Positions 35,675 to 46,424 of a stretch of DNA of 64,000 nucleotides are shown here, piece after piece. A model generated the notes under the pieces. The model was not told where the DNA came from, did not search any database, and worked only from the letters and a program-made list of their open reading frames with translations. The position numbers were made by a program, and so were the translations under genes. Each line of letters begins with the position of its first letter. The first letter of the stretch is position 1. The DNA lies in the NCBI GenBank assembly GCA_963971305.1, contig OZ020305.1, positions 9,891,001-9,955,000 of the forward strand, in the 5' to 3' direction. Source of the stretch: Arcuatula senhousia. Taxonomy: Eukaryota > Mollusca > Bivalvia > Mytilida > Mytilidae.

Positions 35675-37228
35675 TTATCCTGTACATTCAACAGAGTACT
35701 GGACATCATTAATAACTTTGACACACAGGGGAGGTAACTGTGAACTTTCAACAGATTGTAGCAGTTTTTCACACTCCTTCCCACCTAACATTTTCAACAG
35801 TTTAAGACAAGTGGTGACTTTGTCAACCAGTTGTAATGTTGTAGTCTCTGTTCTGTCAGAGTCCTGGATAGCAATACAACAAATAAATTTGAGAAGCATT
35901 TTTAAAATCATGTTGGTATAAGCTGGAATTCTAGGCCAAGTATTTTTCATGACTTTTTCTAACAAAACTAGAACATTGATCCTGGTTATTTCCCCTTGTC
36001 CATCAAAAACTTCTAAAAAACTTTCTACTAGTTTCAGAGTTCTTTCCAAATGTTTTACTGCAGTGATTCCCATCAAATCGACAAAGTCACCCAGAAACTT
36101 GGTAACTATTTGACGAAGAACAATTTTGTTTTCACATTCTGCATTTAACAATATGATTTGGATGATCTCATCATGCTTTTCAGTTTTTCTTTTAACATGG
36201 TGATCACCAGGGACTTGAAGTTTCTCAACAATGTTCAGAATTGTTAGTATTGCTGGAAATGAGACTTCATTGAGATCAGCTTCATTTGTGTATAACTGGT
36301 GTTTGAGTGCTTGATAAATGACATCTGCGTGGCCATACCATCTTAATTGTTCAGCAGTTACGTTCTCCATGATATGCTGCAGGCACTGAATTCCTAAAAT
36401 ACGGTTCTCAAGAACAAAATCATCCACAAAGTTAAGTGAAGGTGGTAATATGCCTTCCAGAAAATCATACAAATTAGGATAAGTTTTGTTAAACAAGCAC
36501 CACTGGAACACATGCTTGGCACTTGGGTATTGTTTCCATGTTTCTTTGGTAAGTTTGGGCATCAGCAACCTCAACATTGAATTCATCAGAGTTTTATCTG
36601 GTGTTTTAAACGAGTCGTCCAGTTCTACAAAACTCTGACTATGACATAGTAATTGCTTATCGTCGTCACATTGGTAATACAATTTGATCAACCTAAACAA
36701 GTTTTTAGCCATGACTTTAGACAATTCAGTTGTCCATAGGTTTTCCTTCTTATGTTCAAGAACTAAAAACAGCAAATGTGATGAAAAGCTTGACAAGAAT
36801 TCTTTTATATCTTTATTTTCCATCTCATTACTAAATTTTTCTAAAATGATATTAAAAATGGACAGGACTGTTGATGCACGATTAGCGACTCCTTCAAAAT
36901 CTTCTTTATCAAAGCAATAATGTTCTTTACTCTTAATGCATGGAACATAACCAAATTCAAGAACATCTTTTACTATTCCATGTGTTTTATTTTCTTTCAC
37001 ACTCCAAACTGATTCTACAAACCACTCATGGGGTGCCTTGGCACACAGTACAGAGCAAATGGCCAAGTGTTTAACTCTTTCCCCTGACTTTCGATCCAGT
37101 GTTTCTTTAAGGACATCGACCAGGTTATATCTACTGATGATTTCATCCTGAAGGTCAGACCTAAAAGCACTATGGTCGACTTGGTCATGAAGGAGAATTT
37201 CTGACATCAAGGTCTTCAGACGCGCCAT
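35675..37228 (-). CDS. TTI2: TELO2-interacting protein 2 (TTI2), single coding exon
   Basis: A 517-residue protein of alpha-helical-repeat type. TTI2 forms the TTT complex with TELO2 and TTI1, which works with HSP90 and R2TP to fold and stabilise PIKK kinases such as mTOR, ATM, ATR and DNA-PKcs. The C-terminal half carries the family's signature: LENRILGIQCLQHIMENV, a WYGHADVIYQALKHQLYT helix pair, LGITAVKHLERTLKLVESFL, and NTWPRIPAY before a run of leucine-rich helices. The length is close to vertebrate TTI2 (about 510). The start ATG at 37228 lies in ACAAAATGG, a good initiation context. An acceptor (TTCATTTTAG) ends at 37247, so a non-coding first exon lies further right. The absence of coding introns is unusual beside the intron-rich neighbours; a functional retrocopy is possible, though the frame is intact. 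Confidence 0.9.
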   Translation of the reverse strand: MARLKTLMSEILLHDQVDHSAFRSDLQDEIISRYNLVDVLKETLDRKSGERVKHLAICSVLCAKAPHEWFVESVWSVKENKTHGIVKDVLEFGYVPCIKSKEHYCFDKEDFEGVANRASTVLSIFNIILEKFSNEMENKDIKEFLSSFSSHLLFLVLEHKKENLWTTELSKVMAKNLFRLIKLYYQCDDDKQLLCHSQSFVELDDSFKTPDKTLMNSMLRLLMPKLTKETWKQYPSAKHVFQWCLFNKTYPNLYDFLEGILPPSLNFVDDFVLENRILGIQCLQHIMENVTAEQLRWYGHADVIYQALKHQLYTNEADLNEVSFPAILTILNIVEKLQVPGDHHVKRKTEKHDEIIQIILLNAECENKIVLRQIVTKFLGDFVDLMGITAVKHLERTLKLVESFLEVFDGQGEITRINVLVLLEKVMKNTWPRIPAYTNMILKMLLKFICCIAIQDSDRTETTTLQLVDKVTTCLKLLKMLGGKECEKLLQSVESSQLPPLCVKVINDVQYSVECTG

Positions 37229-38049
37229 TTTGTCGACTACTAGTACCTAAAATGAAATCATTTGTTTTTGTTAGTCAGTGTAAAATTAATGTTGCTATTG
37301 AAAACATTATAAAAGTTTATCAACAAAACTATTAATTAACATTGGTCTCCCCAGGCCCTTATACATGTAGCATCCTGGTGATATGATGCTTTATGTATCT
37401 GGTTCAATTGTGATGCTATCTGAAATTATCTTTATGCTATAATTTCAAACCAAAAGATGCTTTTTGAAAATTGTTAATTCTAGGATGCTTTTAAAAATTT
37501 TGAGGAGAACACTGAATAGGATGATCAATCCCAAAATTGAATGTCCAAGTAAATCTGTCTAAAAACAATGTTTTTAAAACATGTACATGTGTAGTTAGTG
37601 TAAACTTTGGAGAAATAAAAACTGCATTGGTCCTGGTTTGGGAGGATTATTCTTAATAAAATATCCAAATTAACCGTATAAAACAGGAAGTTAATACATG
37701 CCCATACATAGGATATATAAGCATGTAGTCATTGTAAATTACAATTGAGCAGGAACAGTTTCCCATTAAAAAACATATAATTAAAAATAAAATGCTTCAT
37801 CAATATAAAAATTTTAATTTGCCTTCTATGGTGCAATGTTAATGCTTTATTGTATAAATAGCGAGCACAGCTCGTAGCAGGCACAAAGTTCCTACAAGAG
37901 TGCAGAGCTCTACAGCAAGTTCCTGTGAAAAATTTGCCTAAAGCTGATATTGATTATTTGTGTCCAGATATGCATCTCAAAGTTACAGGTCCTGTGCAAA
38001 AATTAATAATAACAAGAATGGAATTCCAGGGTCCCCCCCCAGTGAGGCA
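37229..38049. other. 5' flank and intron side of TTI2; contains a MITE relic
   Basis: 37229-37246 is the end of the TTI2 leader. 37340-37514 (CATTGGTCTCCCC to GAGGAGAACACTG) is a short, degraded relative of the TIR element at 14253-15317, including the CCAGGCCCTTATA word. I did not find the first TTI2 exon. The rest shows nothing. Confidence 0.55.
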
Positions 38050-39425
38050 AAAATTATTGAAGATGGCTGATTTTTTAACTTGACCAAGGTATTAGTGGCT
38101 TAAACACTTGGTATAAATTTCATGAAAATCTGTCAACATTTGTAGGGATGAGAGTGCTTACAAGGTCTGTTTTGCTATAAAGCAGAGTCGTTTTTATGGT
38201 CAAAGTCCCCTAACTCCTACAAAATTATCTAAAAATGCTGATTGTAAAAACTAGACCAAGGTATAAGTGATATAAACATTTGGTATAAATTTCATGAAAA
38301 TCCATCAACATCTGTAGGGATGAGAGTGCTTACAATGTCTGTTTTGCTAAAAAGCAGAGTCTTATTTATGGTCAAAGTACCCCAACTCCTACAAAAATTA
38401 TCGAAAAATGCTGATTTTTTAACTTGACAAAGGAAATAGTGAAATAAACATTTGGTATTAATTTCATGAAAATCCTTCAACATATGTACGGATGAGAGCA
38501 CTTACAAGGTCTGTTTTGCAAATAAACAGAGTCTTTTTTTATGGTCAAAGTCCCATAACTCCTACAAAAATCATCAAAAAATGCTGATTTTCAAACTTGA
38601 CCAAGGAATTAGTGATATAAACATTTGGTATTTCATGAAAATCCATCAACATCTGTAGGGATGAGAGCGCTTACAAGGTCTGTTTAGCAAAAAGAAACCA
38701 GAGTCATTTCTATGGTCAAAGTCCCCTAACTCCTAAAACAATCATTGAAAAATGCTGATTGTCGAACTTGACCAAGGAATTAGTGATATAAACATTTGGT
38801 ATAAATTTCATGAAAATCCATCAACATCTGTAGGGATGAGAGCGCTTACAAGGTCTGTTTAGCAAAAAGAAACCAGAGTCATTTTTATGGTCAAAGGCCC
38901 CATAACTCCTAAAACAATCATTGAAAAATGCTGATTGTCGAACTTGTCCAAGGTAGTAGTGATATAAACATTTGGTACAAATTTCATGAAAATCCATCAA
39001 CATCTGTAGGGATGAGAGCACTTACAAGGTCTGTTTTGCAAAAAAACAGAGTCGTTTTTATGGTCAAAGTCCCATAACTCCTACAAAAATTATCAAAAAA
39101 TACTGATTTCTTAACTTGACCAAGGAACTAGTTATATAAACATTTGGTATTAATTTCATGAAAATCCGTCAACATCTGTAGGGATGAGAGCGATTACAAG
39201 GTCTGTTTTGCAAAAAAAAAACAGTCTTTTTTATGGTCGAAGTCCCATAACTCCTACAAAAATTATCGAAAAATGCTGATTTTCAAACTTGACCAAGGTA
39301 TTTGTGATATAAACATTTGGTATAAATTTCATGAAAATCCGACAAAATTTGTAGCCTTGAGAGCGCTTACAAAAAGTGTGACGGACGGACGCCCGGCATT
39401 TCTATGTCCCCGCTCCACATTGCCG
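38050..39425. repeat. Tandem array, about 172-bp units, eight copies
   Basis: TGTAGGGATGAGAG (or close variants) recurs at 38141, 38313, 38485, 38654, 38829, 39005, 39177 and 39350, so units are 169-176 bp. Each unit also has TTTCATGAAAATCCATCAAC, TGGTCAAAGTCCC and AAAAATGCTGATT. The array ends with GTGACGGACGGACGCCCGG, then GCTCCACATTGCCGCGGAC. Short frames across it are repeat artefacts. Confidence 0.92.
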
Positions 39426-39629
39426 CGGACAATATAGCTTAAAAAATGTGGAAGAAAGTTTGAAAAATTAGTGGGGCAAATATTCAGTAGCAAGGTAAAT
39501 TATTTGAGCTCTTAATTATTAGCGATTGCCAAATTTGACAAAATTGCAAAAACAAAGCTAGATTTTGAGGCTGCAATGCAATGCATGAAGATATATTTGG
39601 GTGTTCATCCATGAAACCAATTATATAGG

Positions 39630-39865
39630 AGGGGGAAACAGGGGTACGGGGGTTGAGGAGGCGGGGAGCGGGTGTAGAAGGGATGGGAGCAGGGGTAGAA
39701 GGGGCGGGGAACGGGGGTGGAAGGGGCGTGGACCAGGGGTACAGGGGGGGACAAGGGGGACAGGGATACCTGGGTTGAGGTGGTGGGGAGAGGGGATGGA
39801 AGGGGGGAGCGGAGGTGGAGAGGGCAGGGAGCGGAGGTGGACTGGGCGGGGAGCGGGGAAAGAGA
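39630..39865 (+). repeat. G-rich degenerate minisatellite, possible G-quadruplex tract
   Basis: Purine-rich plus strand with many GGGG runs spaced by 3-10 bases (GGGGTAGAAGGGGCGGGG and variants). The repeated core is roughly GGGAGCGGGGGTGGAAGGGGC. Frames on both strands (proline-rich one way, Gly/Arg-rich the other) reflect composition, not genes. Four or more closely spaced G-runs meet the usual pattern for G-quadruplex DNA. Confidence 0.8.
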
Positions 39866-40165
39866 ACGGCCCTGTCCAACCCAACCCCCCCTTATAGAAA
39901 TATTTTATTTGACCAATCATGGACCCACAGGGGGCAATTAATAATTGTAATACAATGTTCAAACAAATGACAGTACATATAGGAAAAAGTATGAGATCAA
40001 TGATTTATTAAAAGAAAATCATATTGAAGAAAAGAGGGGTGGTTAAAGTAGTATCTCCCTTGTATTTTTTTCGTACCGCTCATTGACTCTAACATAATAT
40101 TGTTAGAGGGGAGCAAGTCCTTGTGGACTGGAGAAGGTACATGTAGATGGAAGCATAGACCTGTA
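39866..40165. other. Non-coding stretch
   Basis: No gene or clear repeat. It ends with the left copy of the target duplication GACCTGTA at 40158-40165. Confidence 0.5.
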
Positions 40166-40453
40166 CACAGGCGCTTGGGTACAATTTGTGTTTTCTCGGC
40201 TTTTATCTTAAAACCCCATTATATCCTCATATTTTACCCCTCTACGCATGTCTGACCTGTTTTTAGCTTATTTTCATAACTTTGATATTTCCCCTCTATA
40301 TATAAAGTTGATATTATATATAGAGGGGAAATATCAAAGTTATGAAAATAAGCTAAAAACAGGTCAGACATGCGTAGAGGGGTAAAATATGAGGATATAA
40401 TGGGGTTTTAAGATAAAAGCCGAGAAAACACAAATTGTACCCAAGCGCCTGTG
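40166..40453. mobile_element. 288-bp perfect palindromic element, 139-bp arms, 8-bp target duplication
   Basis: The left arm 40166-40304 and right arm 40315-40453 read as exact reverse complements in my comparison, around a 10-bp loop, AAGTTGATAT. Ends are CACAGGCGCTTG and CAAGCGCCTGTG. GACCTGTA flanks both sides (40158-40165 and 40454-40461). The 8-bp duplication points to hAT-type mobilisation. The ends resemble those of the 106-bp palindrome at 29035. A transcript across it would form a 139-bp double-stranded stem. Confidence 0.93.
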
Positions 40454-40914
40454 GACCTGTATATTAAATTTACATGACTATGATGGAAGATTTTTTTTGG
40501 GTTGTACACATGTGCATAAATTTGCAAGACTGCTTGTTTTTATGTGGTACCTATGTAAGTTTTATGAACCTGTGTCTCATTGCATCGTTCAACAAATTTG
40601 ACCAAATTCTTAAGGTAATTGGGGAAAGGCTTTTTGGGGAAACGAAATGACTTATCTTTCAAATGTTCAACCATTATCACGTTTCGTTCCCCTGTAAAAA
40701 TTGTACCCCAACATCAAAACAAAAAGTACTTTTTTAGAAATGACTTTTAATCTCTGATAAGACGTGTAAAAATAAAGTGAATCACTAGAACGTTTTAGGC
40801 AAGGAAACACACAATTGTAAAGTAGGTAAAAAACACAAACTCTTCTCAGTCAGTCAGTGGTGACATATTATGTAAATTAATGACTAATATTTTTAGCCTA
40901 TTTAGTATTCCTGT

Positions 40915-41495
40915 TGTACATGTATGGAACGCCGCAACTGTCTTATATGGTCGCTTTTTGTTATATTATGTCGTTTTGTCATTATATGATGTCGTTTTGT
41001 CATTATATGATGTCGTTTAGTCATTATACGATGTCGTTTAATCATTATATGATGTCAGTTTATCATTATATGATGTCGTTTTGTCATTATATGATGCCAT
41101 CATGTCATTATATGATGTGGACTTATCATTATATGATCTCATTTCGTCATTATATGAAGTGATCTTTCATTATATGATGCTGTATTGTCATTATATGATG
41201 CCGTTTTGCCAATATATGATGTCGTTTTGTCATTATATGATGCCGTCTTGTCATTATATGATGTTGTCTTGTCATTTTATGATGCCGTCTTGTCTTTATA
41301 TGATGTCGTCTTGTCATTATATGATGTCGTTTCGTCATTATATGATGTCGTTTTGTCATTATATGATGTAGGTTTATCATTGTATGATGTCAGCTTATCA
41401 TTATATGATGTTGTTTTGTCATTATATGATGTCGTCTTGTCATTATATGATGTCGTCTTGTCATTATATGATGTCGGCTTATCATTATATGATGT
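40915..41495 (+). repeat. 21-bp satellite, left array, part 1
   Basis: Unit TCATTATATGATGTCGTCTTG (one variant base per few units), roughly 25 copies from about 40972. The array is preceded by a leader, GGAACGCCGCAACTGTCTTA, then TATGGTC and CTTTTTGTTATAT. The unit is 7 codons long, so frames stay open in several phases on both strands and give 7-residue repeats such as SLYDVVL or HYMMSFC. It is cut at 41495 by the hAT element and resumes at 45506. Confidence 0.95.
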
Positions 41496-42024
41496 CAGGG
41501 CCGTAAATTGCATTTGTATTAAGAGGAGGCAGTAATGGCGGGGGTCTGGGGGGCGCCCAGCCCCCCAGAAGCTGAGCACTTTTTTGTGCAAAATCCTGCT
41601 ATCTGGCAAATCCTGGGGGGGTTTCATTGGTTTTCATGGTGGAGGTTTAATGTATAAAACTCTAAATTTTGTTTACTGGGACACTATATAAAAATTACGG
41701 TCTTGGGTTTGATATTATTTAACGTAGATGTACACAGAAAAGGTGGTTTATTTAGTTAATTTAAAAAAATAAATAGCACAGTTTATTAAACTGACGAAAT
41801 AAGCACTTTAATTTTCTGGAAGTTGGTGCATATGTATGTTTGCTGTATTGAGCCAGTAGAAAGTTTCATGACATTTTTAAAAAATAAGATATTTGAGTAA
41901 ATATTTTTTTTTCATTTACTTGAGAATTCGAATAGGAGGACGGAAAAGCAACAATTTTAATCCTCTCAATTTTTAAGATAAGGCTTAATAAGGAACATCG
42001 AAGTTTTTTAATAAGAAAATTCTT

Positions 42025-44361
42025 TTATTCTTTTTCAAATGCTAAAGCAATTTTCCTATGCCCTGACGAGTCCCATCTTTTTAACACTTCCATGGGATCT
42101 ATTTTCCCTACATTGTCATCTCTATGGATATGTAGCATTGCTAAACCACATAAGCGGGTCTCCGTCATTGTAGACCTGTTCCAGGTTTTCAAACGTCTCA
42201 GCGCTGAAAACGACCTTTCACAGCTGCAAGACCCAACAGGCAATGCCAACAAAAGAAGAAAAATTCGGTTAATGTTTGGGTAAAACTGAGTGTGCTTCAG
42301 CATTTCTTCTAGGGTACATTTAGGTCCTACACCTTTAATTGACGATAAAGTTTTCCACCTGTGGATCTCCTGAGGCAAATCATCGGGATATGGAATATCG
42401 TTTCTGTACTCATCAACGATAGATGCTATAATTTCATCGGTCAGTTTTGGAAAGTTACATGGTAAGAGATAAAAACCATAGAGCATTGACTTAATGCTGT
42501 CTGGAAACCTGTCGTTTAAATGTTTGATGATGTGATCAATAAGCGGTATAAAAATGTTAATTCTAAAATGTTGTTCCACGGATACAGCTTCAGCGTTTGC
42601 CCTATGACGTTGACGTCCCGATGTTCTAGGCTTGCTAATCGTTATTTCGTTATCTTCAGCAATTTTGCATGCTCTTGTAAAGAGACTTTTAAATGTATTC
42701 TCTGCATTTTCCCGTAGGTCTAAAAACGAATCACACAAAGCTCGTGCCTGAACATGTGCTTCAACTAAATCACAACTTTCAGACTGCAATCCAATTGACA
42801 AAGGTCTCAAGTAGCCAAGTAGGAACTGAGTTATGACTGCAACTACTAATATCTCAAAACTAAGTAAAGTCATTTTGTACGACGTCGCATCCGAACTTCC
42901 TACTGTTTGGTTTTGAATTTCGTCCAGTATGTCTAAAACCTTGTTATAGTGTTTTAGTAACCAGGTTAAAGTGTCAGTTCGTGATGTCCATCGAGTTTCT
43001 GCTAAGGTGGGCAGCAGTCGTTTTCCTTGACTAAATAGTCCTTCTTCTTGATCATAAATCAAATCAAATGTAACATCGACTTGCACTGCATCTTTCATTA
43101 TAGACTTCATTATATTTTTGCGTTTGCTGGATGCACTGATAAACCAAGTAATTTTACCCAAAATTGCCATGAAGTTTCTGACAACTACGACTGACTGGCA
43201 ACTGTTAACGACGACAAGATTAAGACAGTGAGACCTACAATGCACAAAATATTTTGCCTGCGGAATTTCTTCCATGATCCTTGTTTTTACACCGGATACC
43301 TCCCCGGACATCGTCGAGCATCCATCATAGCCTTGGCCTCTTAGGCGTGTCAGATCAAATCCCCATTCACGAAGTTTACTAAGAATGCTTGTTGATATTG
43401 TCTGGGCGTCTGTTTTTACAAGTTCTACAAATCCGCAGAAATCCTCCGTCACATAGCATGTATCGTTTTCTGTATAACAATAACGAACACAAATTGAGAG
43501 TTGAGCTTGGTTGGAGCAGTCAGCACATTCGTCTGCCATGACGCTGAAAAAATCAGACTGATTACATCTACTAACGATTTGAGACCTAATTTCTAGTTCA
43601 CAACATTGAATGAATTCATTTTGGGCCAAAGGTGACAAGTATTTTCCATAAGAGCTCTTCTGTTCTATATGTTCCTTTAACACCGAGTCGAAACTAGATT
43701 TCCAATTAACAAAGAACATAAAATTTCCATCCTCTTCTGAAATTTCCTTGTTCCAGGTCCCTCGAAATGCTATGTTACGTTTGCCTAAAGTTATAATCAC
43801 GTCTATGAGGGATAAAAGGCTTGTCCTATTCTTTTCGACTTTGTCACTATAAGCTTTACTTAGAGACTGAACAATGGAAGGTTTAGTTTGATCCGAGACT
43901 AAAAGTAGAAGGTTCTTTCTTTCAAGAGATTTTTGATGGCGTTCACTATTTGTGTGAAGTGAAAGGCGTCCTCTTTCCACACCTAATGCATTTTTCCAAT
44001 CTCTGTATGGTTCTGTTACAAATTCTGCGTAACGCGGATTTTCACTAGGCTGGTCCTGAAATGCTATACAAATAGAGCAGAAAGCGCCATCCAGTGAAGG
44101 TGAATATCGGAGCCAGGGAAAATCATTTTCCCATGATGTTTTGTACCGACGACTCTGGTTGTTTTTGGGAAATGTATAAGAACTTGTTGGTGGTACCCAT
44201 TTAGTCTTGATTAGTTTGAGTCTTTCCTCGTCCGATAGAGAGCGTTTATTGAATTTAACAGGGTCACTGTCTGACAATGATGTCATCTCAGCAGATGTTG
44301 AACATGTAGGTTCGTCCTCCTGTAGTTTATTCTCAGAACGAGCTCGAATAGTTCCTGACAT
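42025..44361 (-). CDS. hAT-family transposase, ZMYM1-like (TTF zinc finger, DUF4371, dimerisation domain)
   Basis: 778 codons from the first ATG, unbroken. A TTF-type zinc-binding region lies at about residues 60-150 (GAFCSICIAF, then HTNSERHQKS). A DUF4371 / RNase-H-like core follows, with the likely acidic residues in VMADECAD and RGQGYDGCSTMSG. The C-terminal dimerisation region has LPVGSCSCERSFSALRRLK, which carries the last acidic residue. The frame is open upstream to 44494, where TTTTTTTTTCAG forms a good acceptor. That extension starts KRQKSDQASLQSFGFK, typical of the N-terminus of this family, so a short first exon upstream probably supplies the real start. I could not identify it. 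AATAAA overlaps the stop codon (42024-42029). It cuts and pastes its own element. Vertebrate ZMYM1-like proteins and zinc-finger hAT relatives are the nearest known matches. Confidence 0.94.
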   Translation of the reverse strand: MSGTIRARSENKLQEDEPTCSTSAEMTSLSDSDPVKFNKRSLSDEERLKLIKTKWVPPTSSYTFPKNNQSRRYKTSWENDFPWLRYSPSLDGAFCSICIAFQDQPSENPRYAEFVTEPYRDWKNALGVERGRLSLHTNSERHQKSLERKNLLLLVSDQTKPSIVQSLSKAYSDKVEKNRTSLLSLIDVIITLGKRNIAFRGTWNKEISEEDGNFMFFVNWKSSFDSVLKEHIEQKSSYGKYLSPLAQNEFIQCCELEIRSQIVSRCNQSDFFSVMADECADCSNQAQLSICVRYCYTENDTCYVTEDFCGFVELVKTDAQTISTSILSKLREWGFDLTRLRGQGYDGCSTMSGEVSGVKTRIMEEIPQAKYFVHCRSHCLNLVVVNSCQSVVVVRNFMAILGKITWFISASSKRKNIMKSIMKDAVQVDVTFDLIYDQEEGLFSQGKRLLPTLAETRWTSRTDTLTWLLKHYNKVLDILDEIQNQTVGSSDATSYKMTLLSFEILVVAVITQFLLGYLRPLSIGLQSESCDLVEAHVQARALCDSFLDLRENAENTFKSLFTRACKIAEDNEITISKPRTSGRQRHRANAEAVSVEQHFRINIFIPLIDHIIKHLNDRFPDSIKSMLYGFYLLPCNFPKLTDEIIASIVDEYRNDIPYPDDLPQEIHRWKTLSSIKGVGPKCTLEEMLKHTQFYPNINRIFLLLLALPVGSCSCERSFSALRRLKTWNRSTMTETRLCGLAMLHIHRDDNVGKIDPMEVLKRWDSSGHRKIALAFEKE

Positions 44362-44494
44362 TTCTATCTCTTTTGGTGTGTTTGAAGCCTCTGAAACTTC
44401 ACCAGCATCATTTCCTTCCTTGTTTTTCTCTTGACGAATTATTTTGAAGCCGAAAGACTGCAGACTAGCTTGATCACTTTTCTGGCGTTTCGAC
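44362..44494 (-). CDS. Probable N-terminal extension of the hAT transposase exon
   Basis: 44 codons in frame with the 778-codon frame, with no stop and no ATG, bounded on the right by an acceptor with nine T before CAG. Unspliced, the frame meets TAA just beyond the acceptor, so splicing from an upstream exon is needed to use it. If this is not spliced in, translation starts at 44361. Confidence 0.65.
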
Positions 44495-45505
44495 CTGAAA
44501 AAAAAATCATGTTACGCATTCGTACACTGTTTTTGACATATCTTTGATCTTAGTAATGGAATACAACGACTGGAATAACCAGACATTCAAATGAATACAA
44601 ATAATAATAACTACTACACGCTTACACCAAATTAATTCGATATCTAATAAAAATGTTTTTAGTTTTCGGGGAGAGACCAGCAAATTGGGTCACTCTGTGT
44701 AGATGACAAAGAAAATTTCGACTAAATATTAATATTGGTTACAGTAGGACACATGGAACCACAAGAAGAAATCAAATTACTTTTTAATCTTCTCCCGAGC
44801 GGAGGTGCTAAAACTAAAATGATTTGCCGACTTGGAAAGGCGGGGTCATCAATAGGATCTGCGTTTTTTATCAAATATTCATGCATGTCTATTTAATATT
44901 TCTATTAGATATGGTTTCCTTTTTACGTATACTTACATTATTGCAAACAATGGTATTAATAAATGATTACTAAGCAGTTCAAATGACGACAACTATAGGT
45001 GAAATTCCCATGCTCATGCACCCAAGGATGCCCGCATACGAATGAATGGAAGACCAACTCATGACATCATCTCATATACTAGTACTTTCAAAGTGGTCTG
45101 ATTTATCTATTTTCTTTGTTCCGCGGAAAGTCCGTGCTCTGAGATTTACATCAATCAAAATCAACTTCCAACAAACAATCGCCGGATAGTTCATTGTTCT
45201 TTCATCTTTTATCGTTCAAGCCGTACGTAACGCGTATTTAAATATTAAACCTCAATATATCCTTAAGAATATAAAGCAACATTCAGACAATGTAATAGAC
45301 GGGGATACTAATAGAATATAAATAATACAATAATGATATTTGTAACTACATGTATGATTTGTTTTTATTTGGTCTTTTCCTTTCTGTCTCTTTCTCTTAT
45401 TTACTTTTTTAGTTCATTTTATTTTATTTTTGGTAAAAAAAAAAATTTTGCCAGTTTGCAATAGGAGGCAGTTGCCTACATGCCTACATACAATTTACGG
45501 CCCTG

Positions 45506-45645
45506 GATGTCGTCTTGTCATTATATGATGTCGTCTTGTCATTATATGATGTCGTTTTGTCATTATATGATGTCGTTTTGTCATTATATGATGTCGTTTT
45601 GTCATTATATGATGCCGTTGTGTCATTATATGATCTGGTTTGACA
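45506..45645 (+). repeat. 21-bp satellite, left array, part 2 (right of the hAT element)
   Basis: Six to seven further units in the same orientation as 40915-41495, starting with the duplicated GATGT. The last unit decays at ATGATCTGGTTTGAC. Confidence 0.95.
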
Positions 45646-46424
45646 AGTACCTTTTTTCTGTGATAAAGATTGTTTACTTAGTGTCATGTGGTATAGTCTG
45701 GAACTTTCATACATGGCAAAATTTGCATTGATCAGACTTGTATGACACAGATTTACCTACAAATTTCTAATATTTTTGCTTTTGAATCCCTTTTAATTGT
45801 TACATTAAATAAGTAAATGTATTTCTGGTATGACGCAACTGTATCATGTGTATGAAGATTATTGAATTTCCATATTTTAAGATTTACGTAACTATTTATG
45901 TTTAAGTTTATGTCTTTCTTTATGCTCTTCATAATCATATAGTATTTGGCATTTTCAATATTTTTTTGGTAGAGCGCCTCTGATGAGTCTTAAATAGACG
46001 AAACGTGGGTCAGGCGTATCCAAATTTATTGTATGGAACTTTTTTTGTCATTTTTATTTCATTCAGTTTGTGCAAGTCCGTCATACTCAAAAATTGTTTA
46101 AAAAAATTGTTTCGTTTTTATGATCCATTTGGACAAACAAACGTTTACTTAACTTTTGCCTTTTTTCCCTCCAACAATATAACAAACGCAAAAAGTCTCT
46201 GAATTATTGTTTGTTTGTTTGTTGTTTGTTTTAAATATACTTTCTTGCGCTAGAGTGAACATTATTTTAATTTTAATTCTTCAATTTTCTCAACTATAAT
46301 TAGTAAATGAGTATTTTGATTGGATGAAAAAAGCTGTTTGTACGAATAGCCGCACAGCAAATCGTATACAAACTGTTTGTACTAGGAACAACAGCCAAAA
46401 CTATTCAGGTTAAATATGTATGAC
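45646..46424. other. Spacer between the opposing satellite arrays
   Basis: AT-rich, no gene. 45966-46020 is an inverted copy of the CGCCTGACGCGCGTT dispersed repeat (GCCTCTGATGAGTCTTAAAT, then AGACGAAACG). The spacer would be the loop of a giant hairpin between the two arrays. Confidence 0.6.

Larger units (their letters stand above)
41496..45505 (-). mobile_element. Intact hAT-type DNA transposon (4,010 bp) nested in the satellite
   Basis: Terminal inverted repeats CAGGGCCGTAAATTG (41496-41510) and CAATTTACGGCCCTG (45491-45505) are perfect over 15 bp. GATGT flanks both sides (41491-41495 and 45506-45510); deleting the element plus one copy restores a normal satellite unit, GATGTCGTCTTG. It carries one long transposase frame on the minus strand. 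A 5-bp duplication is shorter than the 8 bp usual for hAT; some hAT lineages are described with 5 or 6 bp. Perfect ends and an intact frame suggest recent insertion. Confidence 0.93.

Noticed and set aside
39484..39962. Proline-rich or glycine-rich proteins on either strand
   Set aside because: The composition is forced by the G-rich minisatellite; frames exist on both strands.
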